NCBI GenBank assembly: GCA_037176905.1
Contig: JBBBWG010022779.1
Coordinates: forward strand, 46,358-75,286
Length of the DNA: 28,929 nucleotides
Source of the DNA: Azolla pinnata
Lineage: Eukaryota > Streptophyta > Polypodiopsida > Salviniales > Salviniaceae
Reading direction: 5' to 3'
Both the position numbers and the translations under genes were made by a program. This document shows positions 1 through 9,014 of this stretch, piece by piece. Positions within the stretch are counted from its first letter, which is position 1, and each line of letters opens with the position of its first letter. Below the pieces are notes generated by a model that saw only the letters and a list, made by a program, of their open reading frames with translations, did not search any database and had not been told where the DNA came from.

Positions 1-52
1 CCTCTCAGGAGCACTTGATAGAAAGAAATACACAGCCATCAAATTTACTTAC

Positions 53-3000
53 CAAAACCGAATCTTGATCCGGCCCTCTGCTCTTCCATCTTTTCAACCT
101 TCAGCTCGCATGCCCCTAGCTATAACGAGAGATATATTAATGTCTAGTGGAACCGGAATTGGCCTCAACGCAAATCATTTGAACTACGGTTAGTGCCCCA
201 GGGAAGGGAAAAAAGGTACTAAAATCCATTCAGCTAAATAGAAATTCAGACTTCTTATATTCAGCGTGTTAGACATCATCCTTGAAACAGTGTTTTCAGT
301 GCTCATGTAAAAGTGTCGATACAAAACAAAGAATGCTTCATGGGAATTAGGAACGTCCAGTTTACGCACATTAAAAGTACTTACCAAAGTAGCTTTCAGT
401 TGACTTATCTCACTCTCCAATGCTTCAATATGTTTTGATAACAACTATAACAAGAAGTAAGCAAACAATGCTATAAATAAGATGTTTTTAAAGAAAAACC
501 AGCAGTATTCGTCATTAGTATTGTTATAATTTGGGGTAAGCAAACAACAATATACTTTGGTCAAAACCTAGTTGTATAGGGCAACTACCTAGTTTAAGTG
601 ATATGCACTTTGTTTCAATTCTACAAGATTCAACTGTATGCCACTTTAGCCTTCCCTACAGTTACTTATAACATTTTGTTTAACTTAACTCGGGCACTAC
701 CCCAGGGCACTGTCTATTACAACAAGATTATTTTGACATCCAATGCCGAATGGAATGCAAAGCCCTAGTTTGATGACCTAAAAATATTGCAAGATGTTAT
801 TTTGGAGAAAAAAAGTTGGAGCCCATACCACACAGTGCTGCATTTCTGCAGACCTTTTCATTGCTTCTTTCCTGGTAAGAAGATTTTGTGGCGGCAATGA
901 CCACCTACCCTCGTACTCCTTACCTCGGTACATTATTATGGCTTGGCCCTTTGATGTAGGCACTACAGCTACTAATATTCCTCCGCTCACATATTCTAGC
1001 ATTCTGGCTGTCCTTTGCAATTCCTCTTGTTCCATCTCCTTCACTATAAGCTTAATAAGCTCCCTGTGTTTCCAATGTAAGTGCATATTCTCAACAACAC
1101 CATCAAAAATGCCACGCTTACCTGTAATTCTATCCACATTAAGAGCGAAACACACTTGCTAGTCATAGTAGAAAACATTTGAACTGAGACCATACGGCAC
1201 CTAGAAGAAGAAATGCCGACATTTCCAAACCACGTTCTCTGAGCACAGATCTTTCTTCTTCTGTAATAGTTTCAGTCTCAGTACGTTGATTGACAGGTAT
1301 AAACACATGCTCAAGTTTTTTCAGCTCTTTCTGTGCTTCCTCTTTCTTTCTCATTGCCTGGCAGTTCACCCATACCATGCATTAAGGAGAATAGATAAAA
1401 TTCACAGCTAAATTCAGAGTTGGTTATCATGCTGTAGGATTTAGCTCCAATTACCGTAGCAAGCTTTTCTTCCAAGCTGTGCATCAGAAGAACACGATCT
1501 GAGTCCAGAGTTTTCCTTTCAGTGCTAAACAGATTTTCTGTTTCTTGCTGCTCTCCTAATGCAGCCAACTTGTTCGTCTGGATGCCAGTTCCTTTATGAT
1601 CTCTTAGTACATCCTCTCCAACCTTCCCTGTACTCAGCCTTTTCAATCTCTCTTTCAAGGCTGATGACACTTGCTCGGGGAGAAAGTCCTTTCCTCTATA
1701 GAGTGTTATGTAATACTTGTCTCGAGCAAGAAGTTCCCCACCTGTGAGTCGCTGTTTGTCGAAAAAACATGTTTCAAGTAAGATACAGCGCTAAATTTCC
1801 AAATTATCAAAGCAAATGCATGGGATGGTTGGACCTTTAGCTCGTCTGCCATCGTTTCATTGTCCATATCTTGTACATTTCCCTTCATAGCAATCTTCAC
1901 AACTTCACTCTTCTGCCATAATTTCAGTATACCAGCCGCAAGACCTTGAAGGCCACTGCTCCTACCTACAGCAATCAAGAATGCCTAACACTTGGTAAAT
2001 ACTATGCTTGTCCTTGTTACTGATGTAAAGGTCTCTAACAAGAGACTGAAGATTGAAATGCGGGCATCTACAGAGGCTGTATTTTCTAGAAGGATATACC
2101 TGATATAAAATGAGGAGGAATGTGTCTGATTGACCTGCGAAGGCTGGTCTGCTCATGATTTGTTAGCTTTGGTTCAATTCCATAAGGGAGAAGCCTGTAT
2201 GGAGGCCTGTAACCAGGGACCTCCAAAGGGAGAAGGTCTGCATCCACAGGGGCTGGCTGCAAGCCTCCTTTCCATTCCTTGTAACGGGGCCCCACACTTT
2301 CAAGGATTTGCTCAATTTCCATTTCATGTTCTCTCTCAACAAAAGGATTCGGTCGAACATTCAACGTGCTGAGCTGATGGGTAAAGCCCAAAACATTTCC
2401 TTCATAAGGAGCAGCATCCTTACTCTGTTTGGTTATGTTTATGTTCTTATGCATCACCTGTGGCTTAGAATGAGGGTCGAATTTTTTTCTGTGCGATCCA
2501 AGTATGGTGGCTGTTTCATCATCTGTTTCCACAGTGGTGTCAGTTCCACAGGTCTCATCCAGACCTGCATCAGTTAGCTTGCGGTTTTCACTCTGTTTAA
2601 GCAAACCTTCTAGCCTGTCCAAGCTGGAGGACATATTGTTTGCAATGTCGAAATCGGTTCCTCTATAAACTACAGCAACGCTCCCAGATCGCCAAATGAC
2701 CAAGCCTCCAGTCTTTCTCTGGTTTGTAAAAACAAACATGATGGAGTGCATCATTCGATGATCGAACTTGTTGGAAACAACACGTGATGGAATGTATAGC
2801 ACAAGATCATACGCCATTGAGAGGCCGTAGTGATGCGGATGGGCAGACGTTATTCAGGGTTTAGGGTTTACCTCTAGATCGCTATGTATTTTCAACATGT
2901 TCTCTGCAGCAGGGCCTTTGCATTTAACTTTGACTAGCTCGGAGTGGCGCCATCTCTGCATAATGCTTTGGGCGATATTTCTCGTGACACCTAGCCGCCC

Positions 3001-3918
3001 GATCTTGACCGCACCCTGCAACGGAATACCAAGTGTTTGTAGTCGTTTAAGCTGGTGAGGGGGAATGATGATTTCTGCCAGGCTAGGAGCATTCAGCCTC
3101 CTCCGATTCCTTTCCTCCGCCTCTACTATCGCCTCTGATCTTGAGCTTCCATTCTGCCATGGAAACAAATTTTGGATGTCATGATCTTCTGGAGTGTTCT
3201 GGAAGATTCCGAGTGAGAATAGATCAGTCTGGGGCTTGGGAAGGCATAGCTCCCCTGCCGATCGCTGCTCCCCAAGAGGCAATGTTGCTTCATCGTCGTT
3301 GCCACTGCCTTCTTCTTCTTCTTCTTCTTCTTCTTCTTCTTCTTCTTCTTCTTCTTCTTCTTCTTCTTCTTCTTCTTCTTCTTCTTGGATGGAGATTTCT
3401 GCTCGGCCCGATTCCTCGGCCTCCGAGATGCAGCGCAGCTTCTCTATGATCTTCGCCATTGAAGTGGCGTTCTGCTGAGCATTGGGAGAACCAATGCCGC
3501 GTGCGTTCCCGAGCTGGTGGGAAGGGTTTCGCGGGGGGAGATGCCGATGCTTCTTCGCATGGCCGCTGAAGTACTCGAAGCCGGATCTTCTCGAGTAGGG
3601 GACCATCTTCTTCTTCTTCTTCTTGTTCTTCTGCCACTCGGTCGCTGCTCCTGTGGAGCCTCGCCGTGCTTGTTCTTCATCTCCTTGCTGTCGGAGGTGC
3701 TGTCGTCGTTGCTCCTGGTGAACTGGCTCCACCTGCGCGGCGGCAACGACGGCGATGGGAGCAGGCGTGTCGACGGCGGGAGGGCGAGGGAGGAGGCGGA
3801 GAAGCGATGGCAGGGGAGTGCCGGAGAAGCAGGTTCGGGCGGGGAGCTCCTTCTGTGCTGCCATGGACGAGGAGGGCGGAGCAGGAGCAGCAGCAGCTGC
3901 AGCAGCCATGGCGAGCAT
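53..3918 (-). CDS. CRM-domain organellar intron-splicing factor, CRS1/CFM2-like (3' end outside window)
   Basis: Eight exons were reconstructed on the minus strand: 3918-2872, 2718-2100, 1965-1835, 1751-1455, 1357-1201, 1121-829, 444-385 and 119-53; the last ends in a donor, so the gene continues beyond base 1. This gives about 890 residues. Three CRM (YhbY-like) RNA-binding domains are seen at about residues 280-375 (GRLG loop, then TGGLVIWRSG), 528-640 (PPHFISGRSSGLQGLA, then RLTGGELLARDKYY) and 728-830 (GKRGIFDGVVENMHLHWKHR, then SGGILVAV). A coiled-coil-like tail follows (LLSKHIEALESEI). The Ala/Pro-rich N-terminus resembles an organelle transit peptide, and a run of 25 Glu lies at about residues 179-203. 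Proteins of this family bind and help splice group II introns in chloroplasts. The ATG at 3918 is the first in frame; a second lies three codons on. The linker VPGYRPPYRLLPYGI and the three-domain layout point to CRS1 or CFM2/CFM3, but I cannot decide between them without the missing 3' end. Domain 2 departs from the usual GRNR loop. Confidence 0.9.
445..828 (-). other. Intron of the CRM gene (384 bp)
   Basis: Intron between the exon ending at 829 (donor GTATGG) and the exon starting at 444 (acceptor TTGTTATAG). It is AT-rich and nothing else was recognised in it. The other introns of this gene are 79 to 265 bp. Confidence 0.7.
3310..3384. repeat. (TTC)25 microsatellite inside coding exon 1 of the CRM gene
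   Basis: Twenty-five uninterrupted TTC triplets on the plus strand read as 25 GAA (Glu) codons in the minus-strand gene. The tract is pure, so it is probably length-polymorphic. It lies between the transit-peptide region and the first CRM domain, in a part of the protein that looks unstructured. Confidence 0.95.
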
Positions 3919-3989
3919 CGATCGATCGATCGACACAGGCCCGAAATCTGATCGATCGACGCAGGGATCGTGATGAAGGAGAAGCTCGC

Positions 3990-4182
3990 GCTGGTTTGGT
4001 TCCAGGCTCGGGAAACTCCGAGCCTAAGTTTTCCCGAGCCTAATCCGAGCCTAATCCGAGCCTAGGCACAACGGGCGGTTAAGGCCGAGCCAATGTAGGT
4101 TCGGGCTAAAACGAGCCGAAGCCCGAACCTGTTTAGGCTCGGAAAATCCCGAGCCTAGGAAACAAGCTAAAGCCCGAACCTG
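3990..4182. repeat. CCGAGCCTA-rich repeat block
   Basis: The motif CCGAGCCTA and its complement TAGGCTCGG recur at least seven times (for example 4018-4065 and 4134-4158), so parts of the block could fold back on themselves. A longer phrase, AAGCCCGAACCTGTTTAGG, occurs twice (about 4119-4137 and 4170-4188). The second copy leads straight into the telomeric array. The origin is unknown; it may be the edge of a degraded non-autonomous transposon, but no terminal repeats or target-site duplication were found. Confidence 0.6.
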
Positions 4183-4341
4183 TTTAGGGTTTAGGGTTTA
4201 GGGTTTGTTTAGGGTTTAGGGTTTAGGGTTTAGGGTTGAGGGTTTGTTTAGGGTTTAGGGTTTAGGGTTTAGGGTTTAGGGTTTAGGGTTTGTTTAGGGT
4301 TTAGGGTTTAGGGTTTAGGGTTTAGGGTTTAGGGTCTAGGG
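4183..4341. repeat. Interstitial telomeric repeat array (TTTAGGG)n
   Basis: About 160 bp of TTTAGGG units in one orientation, interrupted by extra TTTG insertions (about 4204, 4243 and 4290) and one TTGAGGG variant, and decaying at the right end to TCTAGGG. The insertions recur roughly every 40-45 bp, which suggests amplification as higher-order blocks. TTTAGGG is the common plant telomere unit. Single-copy genes on both sides show this is an internal array, not a chromosome end. Confidence 0.95.
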
Positions 4342-5299
4342 TCCGGGCCAAAACAACCAAAACGAGTTGTTCCACCGGCTTGGTTCGGTTTGGTGTTGGG
4401 AAGGCAGATCCACGAACCGCCCGATGAACTCACCGCAGTCGCTGTCCGTTGGGAACAGACGACAACCGTCTTGTCGATCCGCTCGCTCGAGCTGGGCGGG
4501 TTTCGTTTGCGAGATGAAGCCATCATATCGAACGAACTGCGCAGACCGACGACGGTGGGGGGGAGAGGCCAGATCGAACGAATCGGCAGATATCACGGAG
4601 TGGGCTGTATCCGGTCGGAGAGACCGAGGACAGCCTCGAGATCCCGATCGCGAGGCGATGCAATCAATAAAAGCAAAAGCAAAGGGAGTTTTGCAGGACC
4701 GTCGAGGGCGATCTCTCAACGATGAATGAAGTAGGGTCAATTGACAGTCACTGCCCCTGGAACAAAGACAAGTCTTGTCCCTGGGGCAGACCAAGACCTA
4801 CCAATGAGGCTGATGATGGGTGGGGATGAAGACACATGGATGTGGTGGTGAGTTCCCCCCCCCCCCCCATGAAGAGCCAGCCTAGCTGCTGCTCATAATA
4901 TACACATTTTCTTGAAAGATGGGGGGCAGGTAAGAGGTGGGTTAGCAGCTTCCCCTTCCCCTTCCCCTGCTCCTGTTACTTGCTGCTGCTGCTGCTGCTG
5001 CTGGAGCAGGGCTGTAAAGAAGAACAAGCCCAAGCAATGGAGGAAAGCAGGCAGGAAAGCAGGAAGGAAAGGGAGGAAAAGGAAGGCAGGCAGGCCAGGC
5101 CAGGCACTTCCCAGCTCTGCCATAAAAGGAGGAGAAATTAGGGAGGCCTGCAGCAGCAGTATAAGGAATGCCAAAATTCTTGGATCAAGATCCACCTATG
5201 GAGCAGGGGAAGGGGCAGGGAGGAGGGGGGGTTGGGAGGGCAAGGCAGGGGAACAAAGCCCTAATTTGACCTTGTTGCATTGCATAGCAGGCATTCTCA

Positions 5300-5344
5300 G
5301 TGTGTGTGTGTGTGTGTGAGGAGAGCAAGGGCAAAGTAGAAGAA

Positions 5345-5378
<34 letters not shown>

Positions 5379-5382
5379 GAAG
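5300..5382. repeat. (GT)n and (GAA)n microsatellites in the phytocyanin leader
   Basis: A GT run at 5300-5318 is followed, about 20 bases later, by a GAA/GGAA tract at 5338-5382. Both lie 95-180 bases upstream of the phytocyanin ATG, probably in the promoter or 5' untranslated region. Confidence 0.85.
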
Positions 5383-5477
5383 GTTCCCTGCAAAGTAGCT
5401 AGGGTTCTGAGTTTAGATTTAGGGTTTCCTTGTTCTCCATCTTTGGTTGCAGCTGTGGTGGACATTGGGAGGAGGAA

Positions 5478-6356
5478 ATGGGGGTGCTCGACGAGAGAAG
5501 AGCGGCGGCAGCGCTGGTGACGGCGGTGGCAATAATAGCTGCTTTAATGGCCAGCGACGCGGCGGCGGCGGCATCGCACCGGCCAACTGTGTTCGACGTC
5601 GGCGGACCAGCCGGCTGGACCCTCCCCACGCCGACTAACAATCTCAACTACACCGCGTGGGCCGATTCCCACACCTTCGTGATCGGCGACATCCTGCGTA
5701 TGCGAATCTCCGACTCGGGATTCTCACTCGATTCGATTCCGATTCGATCCTCCGTATATAGCTCTATATACATAGCACGGATTGATTGATTGCACTCCCG
5801 ACGCCCGATTCCGTTCGTTTCTCCTGTCTGACGTGTTCTCCTTGCAGATTTCGGGTACGAGCGCGGCAACGACAGCGTCGCGCTCGTGTCGCGGCTCGAC
5901 TTCGGCCGCTGCAACTCGTCGAGCCCCCTGGCCGCGTACGGCGACGGCGCGAGCAACGTGACGCTCGGCCGTGCGGGCACCTTCTACTTCGTGAGCGGCG
6001 TGTATTCGCACTGCCGCTCGGGGCAGAGGCTCGCAGTTCGCGTGCGGAGGCATCCGCTGAGATCCTCGCAGCCTAGCAACTCATCTGTCAGCCCTAGCCC
6101 TATCAGCAGCTCTGGTCCCAGCTCCGGCTCCAGTTCTGGCTCCAGTTCTGGCTCCAACTCCGACTCCAATTCTGGCTCCAGTTCTGGCTCCAGCTCTGGC
6201 TCCAGCTCCAACTCTGGCCCTAACACTGGCACTCCTCTTTCGAGCCAGCAACAGAATCATGCACCCCGCCATCGCCCCAGCGGCGCCTCGGCCACCATCG
6301 CAACCGCGCTCTTCCTGTCCATCTTCGTCGCCGAGCTCCGCTTTGCGTCGCTCTGA
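5478..6356 (+). CDS. Early-nodulin-like phytocyanin, GPI-anchored type
   Basis: Two exons, 5478-5697 and 5848-6356, joined at phase 1 (donor GTATGC, acceptor CTTGCAG), give 242 residues. Visible parts are an N-terminal signal peptide (about 1-33, AAAALVTAVAIIAALMA), a plastocyanin-like domain (about 38-142), a Ser/Gly-rich tail (about 150-212) and a C-terminal hydrophobic segment (ATIATALFLSIFVAELRF) typical of GPI-anchor addition. The two structural cysteines C95 and C129 are present. Of the four copper ligands of phytocyanins, aligned to stellacyanins, His is replaced by D82 and Cys by S123; H128 and Q133 remain. This is the pattern of early nodulin-like proteins, which are thought not to bind copper. 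Likely location is the outer face of the plasma membrane or the cell wall. An in-frame upstream codon is TTG only, so the ATG at 5478 was chosen. Confidence 0.93.
6118..6214. repeat. 12-bp coding repeat (Ser/Gly tail of the phytocyanin)
   Basis: Degenerate tandem copies of TCTGGCTCCAGT encode SGSS-type tetrapeptides. Expansion or contraction by whole units keeps the frame, so tail length may vary between alleles. Confidence 0.85.
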
Positions 6357-7128
6357 AGAACCCAACCCCCCGCCGATGTTTTCCGCCATCGTTTCCCCGC
6401 AATGCTCCTATCCCGCCCAAACCATGGGGGTCCCGAAAGCGTGCTGCTCCTCCTGAAACCCCCCCATCTAAACATTTTATCACTCCCCCGAATACTTCTC
6501 TGCTCACGGCATCCGTCTCTCTGTCGTCGTTCGAATGCCCCCCTCCCCCCCCTTCCTTTGATTATCTACCGACATGTCCGACGCACGCGAAAACATGCAC
6601 GCACGTGTCGGAGCCCGCCGCTCTCTCTCTCGTTGCATGTGTCGTCGCCTGCCACGAGTGTCGAGCACATGCACGGTTCGCTTCATACGCACCTCCACCA
6701 GCTCGGCAAAAACTATATAATATATATGCACAACTTTTGGCTCCTATGCAGAGATGGTCTGGTCCATCCCCCGCATCCTAATTATTATCCCCTCCAGCGC
6801 TACAACCGACATCTTTCCCTTTGAATCAGATCCCTTCGACGGATCGATGCCTTCGGTTTGGGGGCGGTTCGTGCATATTAAATCAAACGAGGGCAAACCG
6901 ATGCTTAACCAGTGTAGAGAGAGAGAGGGGGGAGGGGGGGGCAGATCCACGATGCAAAAATGCCCCTTCTGCATCTGGCTTGGTAATGCTGTTCTTGTGA
7001 CTGGCCAGCGTGCACTGGAACGGGTAAAAGAAGGAAAAAGAGAAGGGAATGCGCGAACTGCAGGCATGCGAAATGGGGGGGTGAAAATGGCAGGAAGAGG
7101 CAGCAGGTAAAAGCCAATGAGCGAGTGC

Positions 7129-7161
7129 GATCCGATCCGATCCGATCGATCGATCGATCGA
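7129..7161. repeat. (GATCC)n/(GATC)n simple repeat
   Basis: GATCC pentamers turn into GATC tetramers. A matching GATC/CGAT cluster lies at the 5' end of the CRM gene (about 3917-3960). Confidence 0.8.
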
Positions 7162-7279
7162 GAGCCTTTGTCTGGTTCTGGATCGGGCCGGGGCCTCTTC
7201 ATTAGAAATTTTTTTTTCGCACTCGCAGAGGAAAATGAATCGTCGGGTTCGAATGGAAGAAGGCCCCTTTTCTCTTCAT

Positions 7280-7302
7280 GTGTGTGTGTGTGTGTGTGTG
7301 TG
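7280..7302. repeat. (GT)n microsatellite
   Basis: Uninterrupted GT dinucleotides, about eleven units. Confidence 0.9.
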
Positions 7303-7380
7303 AAGGAGAGAAAAAGAGCGGATGATGAGAATGTGGATACAGACCCGTCTGCACCTGATCTGCTTCTGGTTTAGGGGGGA

Positions 7381-7521
7381 TGACGTGGCAGCCACGTGGC
7401 AGCCACGCGTCCGACTTCCTGTCACGTGGCAGCCACGCGTCCGACTTCCTGCCACGTGGCATCCACGCGTCGGCGTCCCGGCCACGTGTCAGCCACGTGG
7501 CAGGGACGCGGCACCCACGTG
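7381..7521. promoter_or_regulatory. 30-bp tandem repeat carrying phased CACGTG G-boxes
   Basis: CACGTG occurs at 7393, 7423, 7453, 7483, 7494 and 7516; the first four are exactly 30 bp apart. The flanks also repeat (GCAGCCACGCGTCCGACTTC). Three more CACGTG lie at 7588, 7688 and 7785. CACGTG is the core bound by plant bZIP (HY5, ABF) and bHLH (PIF) factors. The cluster lies about 1.5 kb before the first candidate SPA ATG and may be its promoter. Binding and promoter activity are inferred, not shown. Confidence 0.75.
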
Positions 7522-7913
7522 GCACACGACCCATACATACATACGGATACGGTACAGTATGCGCATGCATGCGCGCCTCGCCCGCCACACGTGCGCGCGT
7601 ATACGTACATGCCGGTATACGCAGGCGTACGGGCGCGTATTTGTACGTACGTGGCTGCCGCGCCGCATACCGTAGCTCCCCTGCCCGCACGTGCGGCGTT
7701 TTGGGTTTCAAGTTTTATTTCTTCTTTTTTGCCCCCCGCCTTTTTTTTTGGTTTTTTTTTTTGTTTTTTTTACGCACGCGTGCGCACGTGCTGCGGGGTC
7801 CCTCTCCCCGCCCTCCACACACGCACATCGCCTCTGTATGTGGTCTCAGATCGTTCTCGCCTTCTCATCTCTCTGCTGCTGCTGCCGCCATCGCTACCTG
7901 CTGCTGCTGCTCC

Positions 7914-8395
7914 GAGCAAAGAAGAAGAAGAAGGAGGAGGAGGAGAAGAAGAAGAAGCAGAAGAAGCGAGAGGAAAGGAGAAGCGAGAAGAAAGGCGACG
8001 CGAGAAGAAAGGCGAAGGCGACGGAGAAGGCGAAGAAGAAGAAGCGAGAGGAAAGGAGAAGCGACAAGAAAGGGGAGGCAAGGAGGAGGAGAAGGCGAAG
8101 GAGGAGGAGGAGAAGAAGAAGAAGAAGAAGAAGGAGACGCAGAAGAAGAAGCGAGAGGAAAGGAGAAGCGAGAAGAAAGGAGAAGCGAGAAGGAGGAGAA
8201 GGCGAAGGAGAAGGAGACGCAGAAGTAGGCGCAGGAGAAGGAGAAGCCGAAGGAGGAGGAGGAGGAGGAGGAGAAGAAGAAGACGATTCAGAAGAAGCAG
8301 GAGAAGCAGAAGCAGGAGCAGAAGCAGAAGAAGCCGAAGCAGAAGCAAGAAGAAGAAGGAGAATCAAGAGGGAGGAGAAGGAGAAGACGCGGAGT
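7914..8395 (+). repeat. Purine-rich (GAA/GGA/GAG)n tract of about 480 bp
   Basis: The plus strand is almost entirely A and G with occasional GC steps, built from GAAGAAG, GGAGGA and GCGAGA words. A weak longer phrase (AAGCGAGAGGAAAGGAGAAG) recurs near 7965, 8041 and 8150. Such strand asymmetry can adopt triplex structure and, if transcribed, gives a GA-rich leader. It lies in the probable 5' region of the SPA gene. Confidence 0.9.
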
Positions 8396-8487
8396 TCTCA
8401 GTTTGAGGGATCCATGCCCCACTTCCTCACCTCCCCCCTCCCCGGGTAAGAACATTCTTCCTGTTTCTTTTGTTACATACCTTCTGA

Positions 8488-8492
<5 letters not shown>

Positions 8493-8518
<26 letters not shown>

Positions 8519-8536
8519 CCCCCCCCCCCCCCCCCC
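8493..8536. repeat. (CT)n followed by a C19 run
   Basis: CT dinucleotides to 8517 are followed by 19 consecutive C. This lies in the candidate first intron of the SPA transcript. Confidence 0.9.
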
Positions 8537-8969
8537 TTTCGTCATGGACGCAACAGGCTTCTCTACAGCTCTTGGATACATAACCTACGCTACGTCGTTC
8601 ACGGTCCTCACTTTCACGGATCGCATACACACCATGGATCCATGCCCATACATGCCTTGCTCCATCCCGCCGTATGTGCTTGCTCCTTCCCACCTCACTT
8701 AAAGTGTCTTCTCACTAAGCAGAGGTTTGCTTACAAAAATGTTGTCTTTTCATACTGCGGGGACACAATATACATCATCATCATCTTCTTCTTCTCTGCT
8801 CACCTGCTTCTGATTGCTCTACAGTTCTAACGTTAGCAAACGTCACCACATTCCCTTCTTCTGCTCCTGCCATCATGCATACCTAGATCATCGATCATGC
8901 AGCCTTTCATTGTTGTTTCTCATTTCAACATTCTGAGAAAATTACATATATTCCTCCTTTATTTTTCAG

Positions 8970-9014
8970 TACCAGCTATAATGGCATCCGCACCAAATGT
9001 TGATTGTGGCTCAG
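8970..9014 (+). other. Candidate leader exon of the SPA gene with an upstream ATG
   Basis: A 45-base segment sits between a strong acceptor (TTATTTTTCAG) and a consensus donor (TCAG|GTAAGC). It contains ATG at 8981 followed by 11 open codons (MASAPNVDCGS). If spliced to an acceptor ending at 10010 (CCTCCAG), it joins in frame just before the Met at 10013 and replaces the first ten residues of the model below; total coding length then stays a multiple of three. If spliced elsewhere it is a 5' untranslated exon with a short upstream reading frame. Confidence 0.55.

Larger units (their letters stand above)
3919..5477. other. Intergenic region between the CRM gene and the phytocyanin gene (divergent promoters)
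   Basis: No gene was supported here. It holds the 5' flank of the minus-strand CRM gene (CGATCGAT repeats at about 3917-3960), a CCGAGCCTA-rich block, the telomeric array, a poly-C run near 4855-4868, CTG/CAG repeats near 4981-5003, and the leader of the phytocyanin gene with GT and GAA microsatellites. A telobox-like TTTAGGGTTT lies near 5417-5427, about 50 bases before the phytocyanin ATG. Reading frames in this stretch are low-complexity and resemble no family. Confidence 0.6.
6357..8969. other. Intergenic / upstream region of the SPA gene
   Basis: No protein gene is supported. The first ~400 bases would hold the phytocyanin 3' untranslated region and terminator; ACTATATAATATATA near 6713-6727 is AT-rich but no clear polyadenylation signal was picked. 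Further on are GATC and GT simple repeats, a G-box tandem repeat, a T-rich stretch (about 7715-7772), a long purine-rich tract and a CT/poly-C run. A consensus donor, CCCGG|GTAAGA at 8446, could end a non-coding first exon of the SPA transcript. Long frames here (for example through 7396-8406) are Arg/Lys/Glu repeats generated by the simple sequence. Confidence 0.55.

Noticed and set aside
4183..4341. Chromosome end
   Set aside because: Single-copy split genes continue for kilobases on both sides and the array is only about 160 bp, so it is interstitial.
4329..4794. Overlapping frames of 65-152 codons on both strands in the GC-rich stretch after the telomeric array
   Set aside because: Frames overlap on both strands with no recognisable motif. 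High GC lowers stop frequency; no splice or conserved feature supports a gene.
7396..8449. Three overlapping plus-strand open frames of 250-336 codons (Arg/Lys/Glu-rich)
   Set aside because: They are open in several frames at once because the DNA is a purine triplet repeat. Composition is low-complexity, with no domain, no conserved start and no splice structure.
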